DNA of 64,000 bases from Lotus japonicus (taxonomy: Eukaryota > Streptophyta > Magnoliopsida > Fabales > Fabaceae). Below, in pieces: positions 21,973-33,475 of this stretch (the stretch's first letter is position 1; each line of letters starts with the position of its first letter). The notes under the pieces were generated by a model. It was not told where the DNA came from, made no database searches, and saw nothing but the letters and a program-made list of their open reading frames with translations. Location: NCBI RefSeq assembly GCF_012489685.1, contig NC_080043.1, positions 38,083,127 to 38,147,126 of the forward strand, in the 5' to 3' direction. Made by a program: the position numbers and the translations under genes.

Positions 21973-23770
21973 AGATAATCTTGTCCTTAGGTACCCACTT
22001 TCTGGGTCCTCTTTTGTTAGTTACCCAGAGGTTCTGATCACCTTGGGTGTCTCAACATAATATTTTAAAGGAATATTTGCATGATATTTAGTCATAGAGA
22101 AAGATCCCTTTTTAAGAGGGTTTTTAGCAACTTTAGCAGGTACAGGATCAGGCAATATGGTACCAGAGGGAACAAAGCATTCATATAAAGATTTAGCTTT
22201 AGACACAGAAGGCTCATTTCTAATTGGTTTAGAATAGCCAATGCCATGCATTCCATTTCTGCTTACGCCATAGATCATTGAAGCCATTAAGCTTCTATCC
22301 ACGCTTTTAGCTAGGAATCTTTGAAAAGACTTTTCATACTTAGATTCATTTCTACAATCAGAGGCATCACAGGCAACAATTTCTTCTAACTTAGCAATCT
22401 GGTTCTTAAGCACAGAGTTAGAATTTACCAAAGCATGATTTTCATTTTTCAAATCAGAAATAATTTTCTCATGTTCAGAAGGAGTCTTGGAGACAGTAGA
22501 TAAGTTCTTTTTCAACTTTTTATGCTTAGACAATAAAGAGTTATACTTATCCATGATATCAGACAAAGCATGTTTCAGTTCAGAGGTAGAGAAAGAAGCA
22601 AATACCTCATTTTCATCGTCTGAGTTAGGATCTCTTCTGATTCTGAGTCAGAGTCAACAGCTTCCTTTGACTCTGCTTCCTTGTCTTTGACAATTGCCAT
22701 GAGTCCTTGGACTTCACCATCAGAGTCAACATCCTCTGACTCTGATTCATCAAATGTCACCATCAGACTCTTCTTGGTCTTGAAGTGCTTCTTTGGCTTC
22801 TTGTCCTTCTTCAATTTTGGACAGTCACTTTTGTAGTGCCCTGATTCTTTGCACTCAAAGCAAGTGACTTCCTTGATTGATGACTTCTTCTGACCTGAGG
22901 ATTCAGACTTTCCTCTTGCCTTTCCAGAGCCTTTGAACTTGCTCTGCCTGTGCTTCCAGATGCGGTTGAGTCTCTTGGAGATCAGAGTCAGCTCATCTTC
23001 ATCAGAATCTTCTGATGCTTCTTCAGATTCTTCTTCTTCAGCTTGAAGAGCCTTTGACTTCTCAACTTTAGCCTTTTCAGATTTGGATTTCAAGGCTATG
23101 GACTTTTTCCTCAGATCTTGCATCTCTGAGCGCTTCAGCTCATGGCATTTTCAAAAATGCTGATGAGTTCTTCTAAACTCATATTCTCAACGTCTCTCGT
23201 GAGCTCTATTGAAGTCACCAAAGGCATCCAACTTTCAGGAAGACACCTGATGACCCTTATGACATGATCTTTTGTTTGTGTAGCTCTTGTTGAGAGGACG
23301 TATGCCAGCTACAAGCAGTTGAAATCTGGAGAACATTTCTTCAATGGACTCATTTGGCTCCATGATGAAGGATTCATACTTTTGGATCAAAGACAATGCC
23401 TTTGATTCTTTGACTTTCTTGTTTCCTTCATGAGACATCTTCAGAGAATCAAAATGCCTTTAGCAAACTCACGATCTGTAATCTTCTGGTACTCCTCATA
23501 GGAAATAGCACTTAGAAGAATTGCTCTTGCTTTGTGATGTTGTGAGTACAGCTTCTTTTGATCTGCAGTCATCTCTGACCTTGGGATCTTCTTGCCATCT
23601 GCATCAACTGGACGCTCGTAGCCATCCACAATAATATCCCAGAGATCTGCATCGAAACCAGAAAGAAACTTTCCAGTCTATCTTTCCAATATTCGAACCT
23701 TTGACCGTCGAACATAGGAGGCTTTGCATTGTAACCATCTCTTTGAGTTTCACTAGTGGTGGCAGCCATT
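21973..23770 (-). pseudogene. gag of element A (copy 1), multiply frameshifted
   Basis: It starts MAATTSETQRDGYNAKPPMF at 23770. Pieces in three frames correspond to the intact 636-codon ORF of copy 2 (39760-41670). The CFECKESGHYKSDC zinc knuckle is intact within its piece. Confidence 0.8.
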
Positions 23771-23841
23771 GTTTTTTCACACCGGCCCGGATCACTGAAC
23801 ACTGTTAGGTGTGGTAATCAGAACTTGCGCTCTGATACAAT

Positions 23842-25003
23842 TGAAGGTATGAAAAACGGTAGAAAGGGGGGGGTTTGAATAACGTTTTCAGTACAAAACT
23901 ACCACCTTAAAGATTTTGACAAATCTTTTCGAGAACTTAAGTGCTAAAGATAAGAGATAGAAAAGCACACAAGGATTTTATCCTGGTTCACTTGATAAAT
24001 CACTCAAGCTACTCCAGTCCACCCGTTAAGGTGATTTCTTCCTTCTTAGAATGAAGGCAATCCACTAATCAGGTAAGAGTTACAACTGCACTTGAAACCT
24101 ACAAGTGACTAACAATTACACTGACTTAGCTCACACTAAGATTCACTCTCTTAGTCTTCTCTAGGATCCGATCAACCTTGATCTCCTAAAGGAACTAAAC
24201 AAACTGTTTATCAAAGAATTGTTTACAAGAGATTTGCTTCTAAAAAGCTGATAGTAAACACAATGAATTTCAGATGAAAGAAAGCTTAGAATATTTTGAA
24301 TATGTCTTGCGTGTGTGTGTTTTCTATTCTAGCCGCTTCTTTCAATCTTCAGCCTCTATATATACTCCAAGGATTAGGGTTGAGCGTTGCATGGGAAATG
24401 CTACCGTTGGAGGGCAGTTCTGGAAAATCCAGCTTCTGCTGTGGCTGAGAACGTTAGGTAGGTCGTCAGGAAGGTACACTTGCTTTTGTACTTGGATAGC
24501 GACTTGACCTTTTAACCTAGGAGACTTCTGATCAGGGGAATACTTCATATTGGAACTTGTGAAGCCGGTTGATCAGAGTCAGAGGGAAAGCACAGATCCT
24601 CTGACCATTGTATCTTCTGATTCTGAACTCAGAGGGAAGAACATGGCCTTCAGAGTTTCTTGCTTCTGGACTTCAGAGTTTCCACTATTCAGCTTCTGGA
24701 TCTCAGAGTCTTCTACACCATCAGAACATCTGAACCTTCAGTGTTTCTTGGCTATCAGAACTTCTGGATCTTCAGAGCTTCTAGCGACTGAGTCCTCATC
24801 AGAGTTTGTATAGCTTCAGAACTTCTGAAGCTTTTCCACTGTTCATACTGAACATGGTGAATGCGAAAGCGTTGCTTGGGTTACCCTTTATACACAGTGC
24901 TTCTGATTTGTGTGAGATTGAGTTGAGGTCAGAGCCTGTAAATAGCACACTCAGAAAAACACGTTAGAGTACCACAATTGTTCATATCAAAAGGTTAACT
25001 TGT
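23842..25003 (-). repeat. Element A copy 1, sense 5' LTR, truncated by the gap
   Basis: Begins TGAAGGTATG next to a primer-binding site that has lost one C relative to copy 2 (about 23829-23839). At about 24311-24338 it reads GCGTGTGTGTGTTTTCTATT where the other LTR copies have GCGCGTGTGTATTGCTTCTC. That block change is larger than a homopolymer slip and may mark a bad consensus or a second haplotype. Confidence 0.85.
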
Positions 25004-25103
25004 NNNNNNNNNNNNNNNNNNNNNNNNNNNNNNNNNNNNNNNNNNNNNNNNNNNNNNNNNNNNNNNNNNNNNNNNNNNNNNNNNNNNNNNNNNNNNNNNN
25101 NNN
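25004..25103. other. Assembly gap, 100 N
   Basis: Exactly 100 N, the conventional placeholder for a gap of unknown size between contigs. Sequence on its right (25104 onward) restarts at the equivalent of 7218, and sequence on its left is equivalent to about 42901. Confidence 0.98.
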
Positions 25104-25719
25104 CATTGGGTGTTGGTTGTGATCAATGCCACTACAGGGACCTTATTTTACTTGGATCCTATACATGGTAGTTTGAATCAACGCAAAGTCATGAAAGAGA
25201 TGTTTGATAAGTAAGCTTATATAGATCTACTTGCTATGTTAGTCATGCTATTCAACATATTTAATCATGATTTTTTCATTCAATTTGTTAGTGCAATGAT
25301 GATCTACCGTGCTAATTGCAATGACAAGAGGATTACATGGTCCAAAGCCAAATGGAATACTATAAAGGTATACAAATTTACATAGCTGAAAACAATTAGA
25401 TCTAGCTACCAAATCACTGATATATATTACATTTGTTTTTTATAGTGCCCTGCCCAAACAAATTATATAGATTGCGGGTACTATGTACTAAGCTTTCTAA
25501 AGGAGATAATTGCGCACAAAAAATCTACAATTCCACAAGCGGTATGGAACTTTGACTAAATTCTTATTTTTTCCTATTTTAAGTGTGACTCTAAATTTTG
25601 TAACTTTTACCATCATTTTGCAGTACTTCTCTGATTGTCAATTTGGCTTTTACGATGAGGATCAACTAAATGAAATTAAAGAAGAGTGGGCTACTTATGT
25701 GTTAAAGAATTTTGCCTAG
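25104..25719 (+). pseudogene. Ulp1-like protease, 3' exons (assembly copy 2)
   Basis: Begins at the catalytic His codon, cut by the gap, and carries the Asp, Gln and Cys exons to the TAG at 25717-25719. It corresponds to 7218-7834. Confidence 0.75.
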
Positions 25720-26465
25720 TGTGGGCTATTTGCTTTAATTCCTTGTGAGAGTATGAGCTACTTATGGTATGGAACTGCACTGCATGTTATTTTAGAGTAT
25801 TTGGTTCAAGCAGTGTACTGTACTGGCTAGTGTTGGCTATTTGGTTTAATTTCTTGTGAGAGTATGTTCTCAACAACAATTAGTATTGTTTTGGACAAAT
25901 TAGTGTAAATGTATTGTTTTCTTATTCAAGTTGGAATATTTGAGTAATTTGGCTAGAATATGTGAATCTTGGTGATTTTATGCAATTTATTTTTCAATAT
26001 AAACGTACTAAAATTTATGCACCACACCAGGTAAAAAGAAAAAAATCAAAAATTCTGTAGCAATTTCACAGACCAGGTGTATGACCTATTGTCACGATTA
26101 CAACCGTGGCAATAGAGGCCACCTATTGCCACGGTTACTTACTCAACCGTGGCAATAGAGGGAACCTATTGTCACACGGTTACTCTTTACAAACCGTGAT
26201 AACAGGCTAATCAATTGTCACGGTTAAATAGGTAACCGTGACAATATATGGCCTCTATTGTCACGGTTAAATAGGTAACCGTGACAATATGTGGCCTCTA
26301 TTGCCACGGTTACGTTTTGCAAACCGTGATAACAGCCATATCAATTGTCACGGTTCCGCCTTTAACCGTGACAATTGAGCAATTGTCACGCCTTCTATTG
26401 TCACGGTTAAACCGTGACGAATGGGCGGTTTTAACCGTGACGAAAAGCCCTTTTCTGTAGTAGTG
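25104..26465 (+). mobile_element. CACTA right part (assembly copy 2)
   Basis: The hairpin array at about 26085-26465 and the terminal CTGTAGTAGTG ending at 26465 are followed by AAT. It corresponds to 7218-8577. Confidence 0.85.
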
Positions 26466-27464
26466 AATACCCTTATTAATTCTATCTACTAAAATATCTC
26501 TCCTTAATTATTCTCTTTCTTCCACTATCAAACATTAATAACTACTTCTCGAAATATATATTTTGTTAAGAGAAGTTCAATTGATGATAACAATTGTTAA
26601 TGCTATTACCAATAGTGTGATTGCCAAGAAGTATTCTTAGTCTTGTTTTAAAAGAATTTGTTACTAATCGTTACATTACCATTAGAAATAATAGCTTCAC
26701 ATTTCTCTCCTCCATGTTCTGCTTCTGAGTGTGTGGCATCAATTTCTGGTGGAGGTGCTGCTACTTCATAAATTCCAGCAGCTTCCGGTTGATTTTCCAC
26801 ATCTTTCTCATATGGTGGCTCATAATTCAAATCAATTTCTAGAGGCATATTAGGTGTATAACAAGACTTAATTTGGTAAGAAAAAGTTTTTTTTGAACGT
26901 TTGGTAAGAAAAAGTTGAAGTACAAGAATTGTCTTTGTAAATCACATATTTATACTACCCAGCTTTATGTTGCGCCAAAAATATTTCATTTTGTTGCGCC
27001 AAAATTTTTACCCTCCAAACTTCAAATTTCAGATGCAAAAAGCAGTAGTAGAATAAATCTTTTCTAGATAGTACGCATGAGAAGTTTAAACACTTTTGAG
27101 TAAGCAGCAACCATTAAGGTGGACACACATTGCACTATTGCTGTAGTTATTATGCACCTTGGAAAAAGAATTTAACTTGATTAAGTAGTAAGAGTTTTGA
27201 GAAAAGAGATCAATGAAAAAGAATAAAGCTATTAATGATAGAAAAGAGGTATAACAAAGGGCGATTTTGGAAGTTTAGTTTAATTTAGGATAAATTTAAT
27301 GCATTTTAACTAGTTTAACTACATTTCTTAAACTATGTGATTTTTTTTTTTGCTGCTTATAAATAGGACCGGAGGGAGTAATAACAAGTTCAATTTCTTG
27401 AGATACTATCAAATATTAAAATGAAAGTTCCTCTTTATAGTATTAATTTTCACTCCGAACTAAA
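26466..27464. other. MITE right end and unassigned insert (assembly copy 2)
   Basis: Equivalent of 8578-9573. The Stowaway terminus GGACCGGAGGGAG ends at 27378, followed by TA. The small minus-strand ORF recurs unchanged at 26648-26848, so its frame is not a sequencing artefact, but I still do not recognise it. Confidence 0.6.
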
Positions 27465-29362
27465 TCTATATATGTATATGTAAAGCACACTTGAGTTTTT
27501 GCATTAAATACATAAGCAAAAACTCAAGTGTTGCATATTAAAAACATCCTAACAAAAAAATGTAATAAATATATTAAACAATAATAAAATTCAAATTGAA
27601 AAAATTTATATTGTCAAAAATATTAAACTATTTACATTAAATACGACATTTCATAAACTTAAAATTTACTTTAGTTTTTTATTTCACAAATATTAATAAT
27701 TAAATTCAATAAAAAAATAATATTTATTAACAAAAATTTAGATAAAAGGGTTTTAAAATTAAAAAAACTATTTATAAATAAATGAGACTTGATTTTTACA
27801 TTAAATACATTAAACCATAAAACTCTCATACCTTTGTAATAATATATTAAAAAGATAATTAAAAACTGAAAAAAAATTGTATTGTCAAAACATATTCAAC
27901 CACTTACATTAATTAACAAGATTCATCAACTTAAAATTTACTTAAAAAAACACTGAAATTATTTTAAGTTTTGCATTTGACAAATATTAAAAATTAAAAT
28001 TATTTAATGACAAATAATATGGATCAAATATTTTAAAATTGAAAAATGCCGCTAAAAGGTATTTAATTACTCGAGGAAGCATAATACAGAAAAATAATAA
28101 TAGCCAAAGTTGAATAATGTTATATATATGTAAAGCACACTTGAGTTTTTGCATTAAATACATAAGCAAAACTCAAGTGTTGTATATTAAAAACATCCAA
28201 ACAAAAAAATGTAATAAATATATTAAAAAATAATAAAATTAAAATTGAAAAAAAATTTTATTGTCAAAAACTATTAAACTATTTACATTAAATAACGACA
28301 TTCATAAACTTAAAATTTACTTGAGTTTTTTATTTCACAAATATTAATAATTAAATTCCAATAAAAAAATAATATTTATTAACAAAAATTTAGATAAAAT
28401 GGTTTTAAAATTAAAAAACTATTTATAAATAAATGAGACTTGAGTTTTACATTAAATACATTAAACCATAAAACTCTCATACCTTTGTAATAATATATTA
28501 AAAAGATAATTAAAAACTGAAAAAAATTGTATTGTCAAAAAATATTCAACCACTTACATTAATTAATAACATTCATCAACTTAAAATTTACTTAAAAAAA
28601 CACTGAAATTATTTTAAGTTTTGCATTTGACAAATATTAAAAATTAAAATTATTTAATAACAAATAATATGGATCAAATATTTTAAAATTGAAAAATGCC
28701 GCTAAAAGGTATTTAATTACTCGAGGAAGCATAATAGAGATAAATAATAATAGCCAAAGTTGAATAATGTTTGTTGTGAGAGGCCTAACCTATCCACTTA
28801 ACGTGATCGTAGAGCCTCAAGGGATTAGTGTCATGGCTATCGGATGTGAGAAAACATTCGCAAACCAAATAAGTTGAAATAAACTAAATTCCTAAAGATA
28901 ATGTTTTATGCAATTTTTGTCAGAATGATATTTAAGTTATCACTTATTATAATTCAAAAGTTAAAATTAATTTATTCTTCTTGGTCTTGACATGTCACAG
29001 TAAATGACTTTCCAGGTAAAAAGTATAAAAATGATATCAAAACTTATTTCATGACTTTAAACACTTATTACTTAACATTTTTTACGTAATTTAAATATTT
29101 TAAATAAACTTACTAATTTTTCATATTATTAAATAATTAAAAATTGTAATTGTTAAAATTATTTCTATGCTAATAATTAAATTTGAATAATATTAATTAT
29201 TTATACAAAAAAACTATAATAATATTTATTGAAATGTCTTAACACAATTTTTTATATTTATAATAAAAAAAATTATTTTTATTTAGTTAAACTATAATAA
29301 TTTTTATATAATTTTAAAAATATTGTAGGTAAACCCGTACAACGCACGGGTATAATATCTAG
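27465..29362 (+). mobile_element. Helitron (assembly copy 2)
   Basis: Starts TCTATATATG after A and ends at CTAG (29359-29362), with the ACCCGT/ACGGGT hairpin just before. It carries the same internal tandem duplication as 9574-11468. Confidence 0.8.
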
Positions 29363-30861
29363 TATCTTGACATAAACCAATCCTATACTTAAAGTCTTAA
29401 ACTATAGGAAAATTAACATGTCATATTTTGTTAGTTAAGCAATAGACAGCTGGTCTATTTCTTAGCTAAAAAGGATAAGAATGAGAAACCACTACAATTG
29501 GAATGGTCATTACCTTTTCCTGATTGGTTAAAGCAAGAAACCCTTGGCTTGTTTATGTGACTGTTTCATCTAGTTTAACTTTGTGGAATCTACTACCTTA
29601 CAAATGAAGGATTGAATTTACTGTTCATGCACCATCTTTTTTTTTTGGAACGGGAGAGAGTACTGGGCTGAGCCTATCCACTACTATTCTTCACCCAGTA
29701 AGTACTTCTGTTCTACCTTTTAGTCTATGTCGTACTCTGGGTTGTTCCCTCTGTAATCATCATCATCATCTTCCCCAGTAAGTACTCTCCCTATTACCTA
29801 TCACCTACCTATTTTCCCTCATAATCTATGTCGTACTCTTTGTTGTTCCCGCTGTATGCATCATCATCTTCCCCTCATCACTGCCTTTATCTGCCTATGC
29901 CATACTGCAGATGTACCTCCAACCTACAAATTCCAGCTGTCAGTTGCCTTAGATAGGTTCTGCATCTATACTCTGTGCTGTAATACTCGCTGGTGATTAT
30001 ACAGTTGTGTGCATCTATGTCCAATCTAGCCGTAAGGAAAGGCTTATAGGGCTTCATGGTGCTATAAATACCATAAGAAGAATAGGATTCAAACACGGTG
30101 ACTGTTGTGTGTTTCTTTCCTTTCTCTTTGGTAAGCCATGATTCACATCTGTTTGTGTTTGTTTTGTAAGCATTAACTACATAGTCACCGCTGAAGCTGC
30201 CGTGGCGATTCGTCTAACCTTTCCCTCGCCGAAGCTCTTGAGGAACCGTTTCGTCTCTCAGCTCTCTGGTTTTGCTCATTCTGCAACCTGCGCTTTTTAT
30301 CGTCCCCCTTTGCTGGGTTTCAGCTCCTAGGTATGACAAACACACCCACACTCTCTTTCTTATGGTTTTACCTCTCTTCAATTTCATCTTGAATCATCTG
30401 GGTATGCCCAAAAATCTTTCCTTTTTTGGTGCTCTGTTGGTTGGTAGGTGAGGCAAATTGTTGCAATTACTCTTTCTTTTGGGGTTTATTGATGATCACC
30501 CATCCCCATATGGGTATCTGGTTTGTTGTGAAATTTTGAATCTTTTCACTTTTTTCTTTTGGATGGATTGTGTTGGTGATTAGTTAGATTCAGAAATTGA
30601 GAAAGGCTTAGAAGAGGTTTATTTTTTCATTTTTTTGTTGATTGTGTTCTATTGGTTCACCTTGTGCGGAGATTCATTTTGGGTAATTGTATGGGATCTA
30701 ACGTTGGTGATCCTGAATTTGGATTTGTGTTTTTTTTGCAGATATATATATCGGTTGATGTGTACCTCCTAAAATCATCACTCATTTTACAAAAGGCTAC
30801 TTACTCCTTTTGTTTCTGCCAAAATTACTTTTCCAATGTGGAAACTTGTAGAGTTTCAAAG
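29363..30861 (+). promoter_or_regulatory. GNAT promoter and 5' exon region (assembly copy 2)
   Basis: Equivalent of 11469-12966, with CTATAAATAC at about 30062 and the same transit-like frame starting at GTG. It ends in CAAAG (30857-30861), the left target duplication of element A. Confidence 0.45.
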
Positions 30862-32072
30862 TGAAGGTATGAAAAACGGTAGAAAGGGGGGGGGGGTTTG
30901 AATAACGTTTTCAGTACAAAACTACCACCTTAAAGATTTTGACAAATCTTTCGAGAACTTAAGTGCTAAAGATAAGAGATAGAAAAGCACACAAGGATTT
31001 TATCCTGGTTCACTTGATAAATCACTCAAGCTACTCCAGTCCACCCGTTAAGGTGATTTCTTCCTTCTTAGAATGAAGGCAATCCACTAATCAGGTAAGA
31101 GTTACAACTGCACTTGAAACCTACAAGTGACTAACAATTACACTGACTTAGCTCACACTAAGATTCACTCTCTTAGTCTTCTCTAGGATCCGATCAACCT
31201 TGATCTCCTAAAGGAACTAAACAAACTGTTTATCAAAGAATTGTTTACAAGAGATTTGCTTCTAAAAAGCTGATAGTAAACACAATGAATTTCAGATGAA
31301 AGAAAGCTTAGAATATTTTGAATATGTCTTGCGCGTGTGTATTGCTTCTCGCCGCTTCTTTCAATCTTCAGCCTCTATATATACTCCAAGGATTAGGGTT
31401 GAGCGTTGCATGGGAAATGCTACCGTTGGAGGGCAGTTCTGGAAAATCCAGCTTCTGCTGTGGCTGAGAACGTTAGGTAGGTCGTCAGGAAGGTACACTT
31501 GCTTTTGTACTTGGATAGCGACTTGACCTTTTAACCTAGGAGACTTCTGATCAGGGGAATACTTCATATTGGAACTTGTGAAGCCGGTTGATCAGAGTCA
31601 GAGGGAAAGCACAGATCCTCTGACCATTGTATCTTCTGATTCTGAACTCAGAGGGAAGAACATGGCCTTCAGAGTTTCTTGCTTCTGGACTTCAGAGTTT
31701 CCACTATTCAGCTTCTGGATCTTCAGAGTCTTCTACACCATCAGAACATCTGAACCTTCAGTGTTTCTTGGCTATCAGAACTTCTGGATCTTCAGAGCTT
31801 CTAGCGACTGAGTCCTCATCAGAGTTTGTATAGCTTCAGAACTTCTGAAGCTTTTCCACTGTTCATACTGAACATGGTGAATGCGAAAGCGTTGCTTGGG
31901 TTACCCTTTATACACAGTGCTTCTGATTTGTGTGAGATTGAGTTGAGGTCAGAGCCTGTAAATAGCACACTCAGAAAAACACGTTAGAGTACCACAATTG
32001 TTCATATCAAAAGGTTAACTTGTAATCATCAAAACATAGAGTTGTACTACTAGATCAAAACTTGATCTTACA
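30862..32072 (-). repeat. Element A sense 3' LTR (1,211 bp)
   Basis: TG...CA ends in sense orientation (TGTAAGATCAAG ... ATACCTTCA). It includes an 11-G run on the plus strand at about 30887-30897 and the U3 palindrome at about 31832-31852. Confidence 0.93.
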
Positions 32073-32086
32073 ATCTCCCCCTTTTT
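32073..32086 (-). other. Polypurine tract, element A
   Basis: Sense AAAAAGGGGGAGAT immediately before the 3' LTR, preceded by GTCATCATC as in element B. Confidence 0.88.
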
Positions 32087-32553
32087 GATGATGACAAAAC
32101 TAAGATTTTTGATGAACAATTCTTAAACATTAAACTGAATTCACTCAGAGTTTAGAGATATAGAATAAGACTTATCCTGATGTGAATAGTTTATCTTGCT
32201 CATTCTGAATTCAAGTCACTGCTTGATTCTGAGCTTAGCTCCCCATGAATCTAATACTTGATGAAAACGTTAGTAAAGTCTAGATTCTGAGCTAAAACAT
32301 ATAAGAGTTCAGAGTGAAAAGCTTATGACATAGATGAAAAACGAATAATCAGAGCGCATAAGTGATCAGAGTCATGGACAAGGTATCAGAGTCTTGGGTA
32401 TCAGAGTCAACTTAGAATCACTTCAGAAGAAGTGAAATGTATTCCTTGTATTTGCCCAGTGACACATCTATGGTCATGAAGGTGGAACTCTTAAAATCTC
32501 CAAAAGAAAAATAAGTCACACTAACACATCTTACACATCAAAAACTGGGTGTA

Positions 32554-32626
32554 CTCCCCCTTTTTGTCATAAGCAAAAAGCTTGGGGTGTGAAAAACTCA
32601 GCTTGAAGTACAAGGTACTCCCCCTT
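32554..32626 (-). other. Extra polypurine-like tracts, element A
   Basis: Two further sense tracts of the form AAAAAGGGGGAGTAC (32554-32568) and TAAGGGGGAGTAC (about 32614-32626) lie about 500 nt upstream of the functional tract. Element B has the first of these at 61431-61442. Repeated polypurine tracts are a known trait of SIRE1-type elements. Confidence 0.6.
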
Positions 32627-32815
32627 AGAGAAGGTCTAAGTTTAAAAGAAAAAGAAAACGATGTAAGAATCAGAGTTAGGCGAAAATAAATAGAAGAGTT
32701 AATGCAAGGGATGAGCGTTTACCACCGGTCAAGTGAGTAAATAGAAGGGTCAGTTACCAAGAACTTAACCTCGAGAAACTGTAGGAACATTAACTTTCAG
32801 AGAGAAAGTGAAGCC

Positions 32816-32824
32816 TATAAAAAG
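32816..32824 (+). promoter_or_regulatory. TATA box of the antisense ORF
   Basis: TATAAAAAG on the plus strand, 62 nt ahead of the ATG at 32878. That leaves room for a start site about 30 nt downstream and a short A-rich leader. It is not part of the LTR. Confidence 0.55.
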
Positions 32825-32877
32825 CGTTGGAGAGAAAGGTAAGCTTCACACCTCGAATAATTTTCAGAAGAAAAAAA

Positions 32878-33270
32878 ATGGCATCATACAACGTAGCACT
32901 AGAAGAACTGAGGAAGAAGGCCTTTGAAGAGGACTTGTTCCTGAACATCAGGCATCCAGAGGGTGAAACTACCATCGCGGAGCTGACACGGACACTGCTG
33001 GAAGAGGACCTGCGTCCAGAGTTGGAGAGGGACCTGAAGGAATTTCTTGCCTTCGTGGAGGAGGTGCAAGAACTCAGCCGGCTTGAACTCAAGCTGCTGG
33101 AAGAAAAAGAAATCTTGGAAGAGAAGCTCAGGACTTCAGAAGAGATTCTGGAGAAAGATGAGCTAGAGGTCAGACTCAACAACATCCAGCATGTACTGGA
33201 GCGTCTGGAGAAGAATAGGTCAGAGCAGCGCCAGGAGTGCAGAAGAATGAGGAAGGATCCTCCATTCTAG
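32878..33270 (+). CDS. Antisense coiled-coil ORF in element A, 130 aa
   Basis: Runs opposite to its host element, tail to tail with the extra ORF and about 205 nt from it. I chose the ATG in AAAAAATGGC at 32878, although the frame is open further upstream. It starts MASYNVALEELRKKAFEED and continues as a charged, Leu/Glu/Lys-rich chain. Segments such as ELSRLELKLLEEKEILEEKL show heptad-like spacing, so a long coiled coil is expected; the tail is basic (RMRKDPPF). No signal peptide, membrane span or known domain is seen. Its own TATA box and the identical frame in both assembly copies argue for a real gene. Function unknown; additional antisense ORFs are known in some plant LTR retrotransposons. 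Confidence 0.68.
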   Translation: MASYNVALEELRKKAFEEDLFLNIRHPEGETTIAELTRTLLEEDLRPELERDLKEFLAFVEEVQELSRLELKLLEEKEILEEKLRTSEEILEKDELEVRLNNIQHVLERLEKNRSEQRQECRRMRKDPPF

Positions 33271-33475
33271 AGTTATATGATGTAAAGAATGTGATGCAAA
33301 CATAGAACAATTATGAATAAAACAAGTTTTGCAAACATATGTGACACAAATATATATAGATATATGCATATAGAATCACAAACGAACAAATGAAAATAAG
33401 TAAATAAAAAAGAAACAGAGTTTAACAAAAAGGAAAACAAAGTAAACGAAAGAAGAAAAAGAAGAGATCCTAAGA

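Larger units (their letters stand above)
12967..25003 (-). mobile_element. Element A, assembly copy 1: SIRE/Maximus-like Ty1/copia retrotransposon, cut by the gap
   Basis: The same element as 30862-42950, minus strand, ending in the N gap inside its sense 5' LTR. Relative to the second copy it has many one- or two-base indels that become denser toward 25003, for example near 17884, 18897, 19313, 20914, 21809, 22024, 22632, 23150, 23272, 23453, 23660 and 23836. These break every ORF into pieces. The pattern fits poor consensus at a contig end, so the second copy should be used for biology. Confidence 0.9.
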
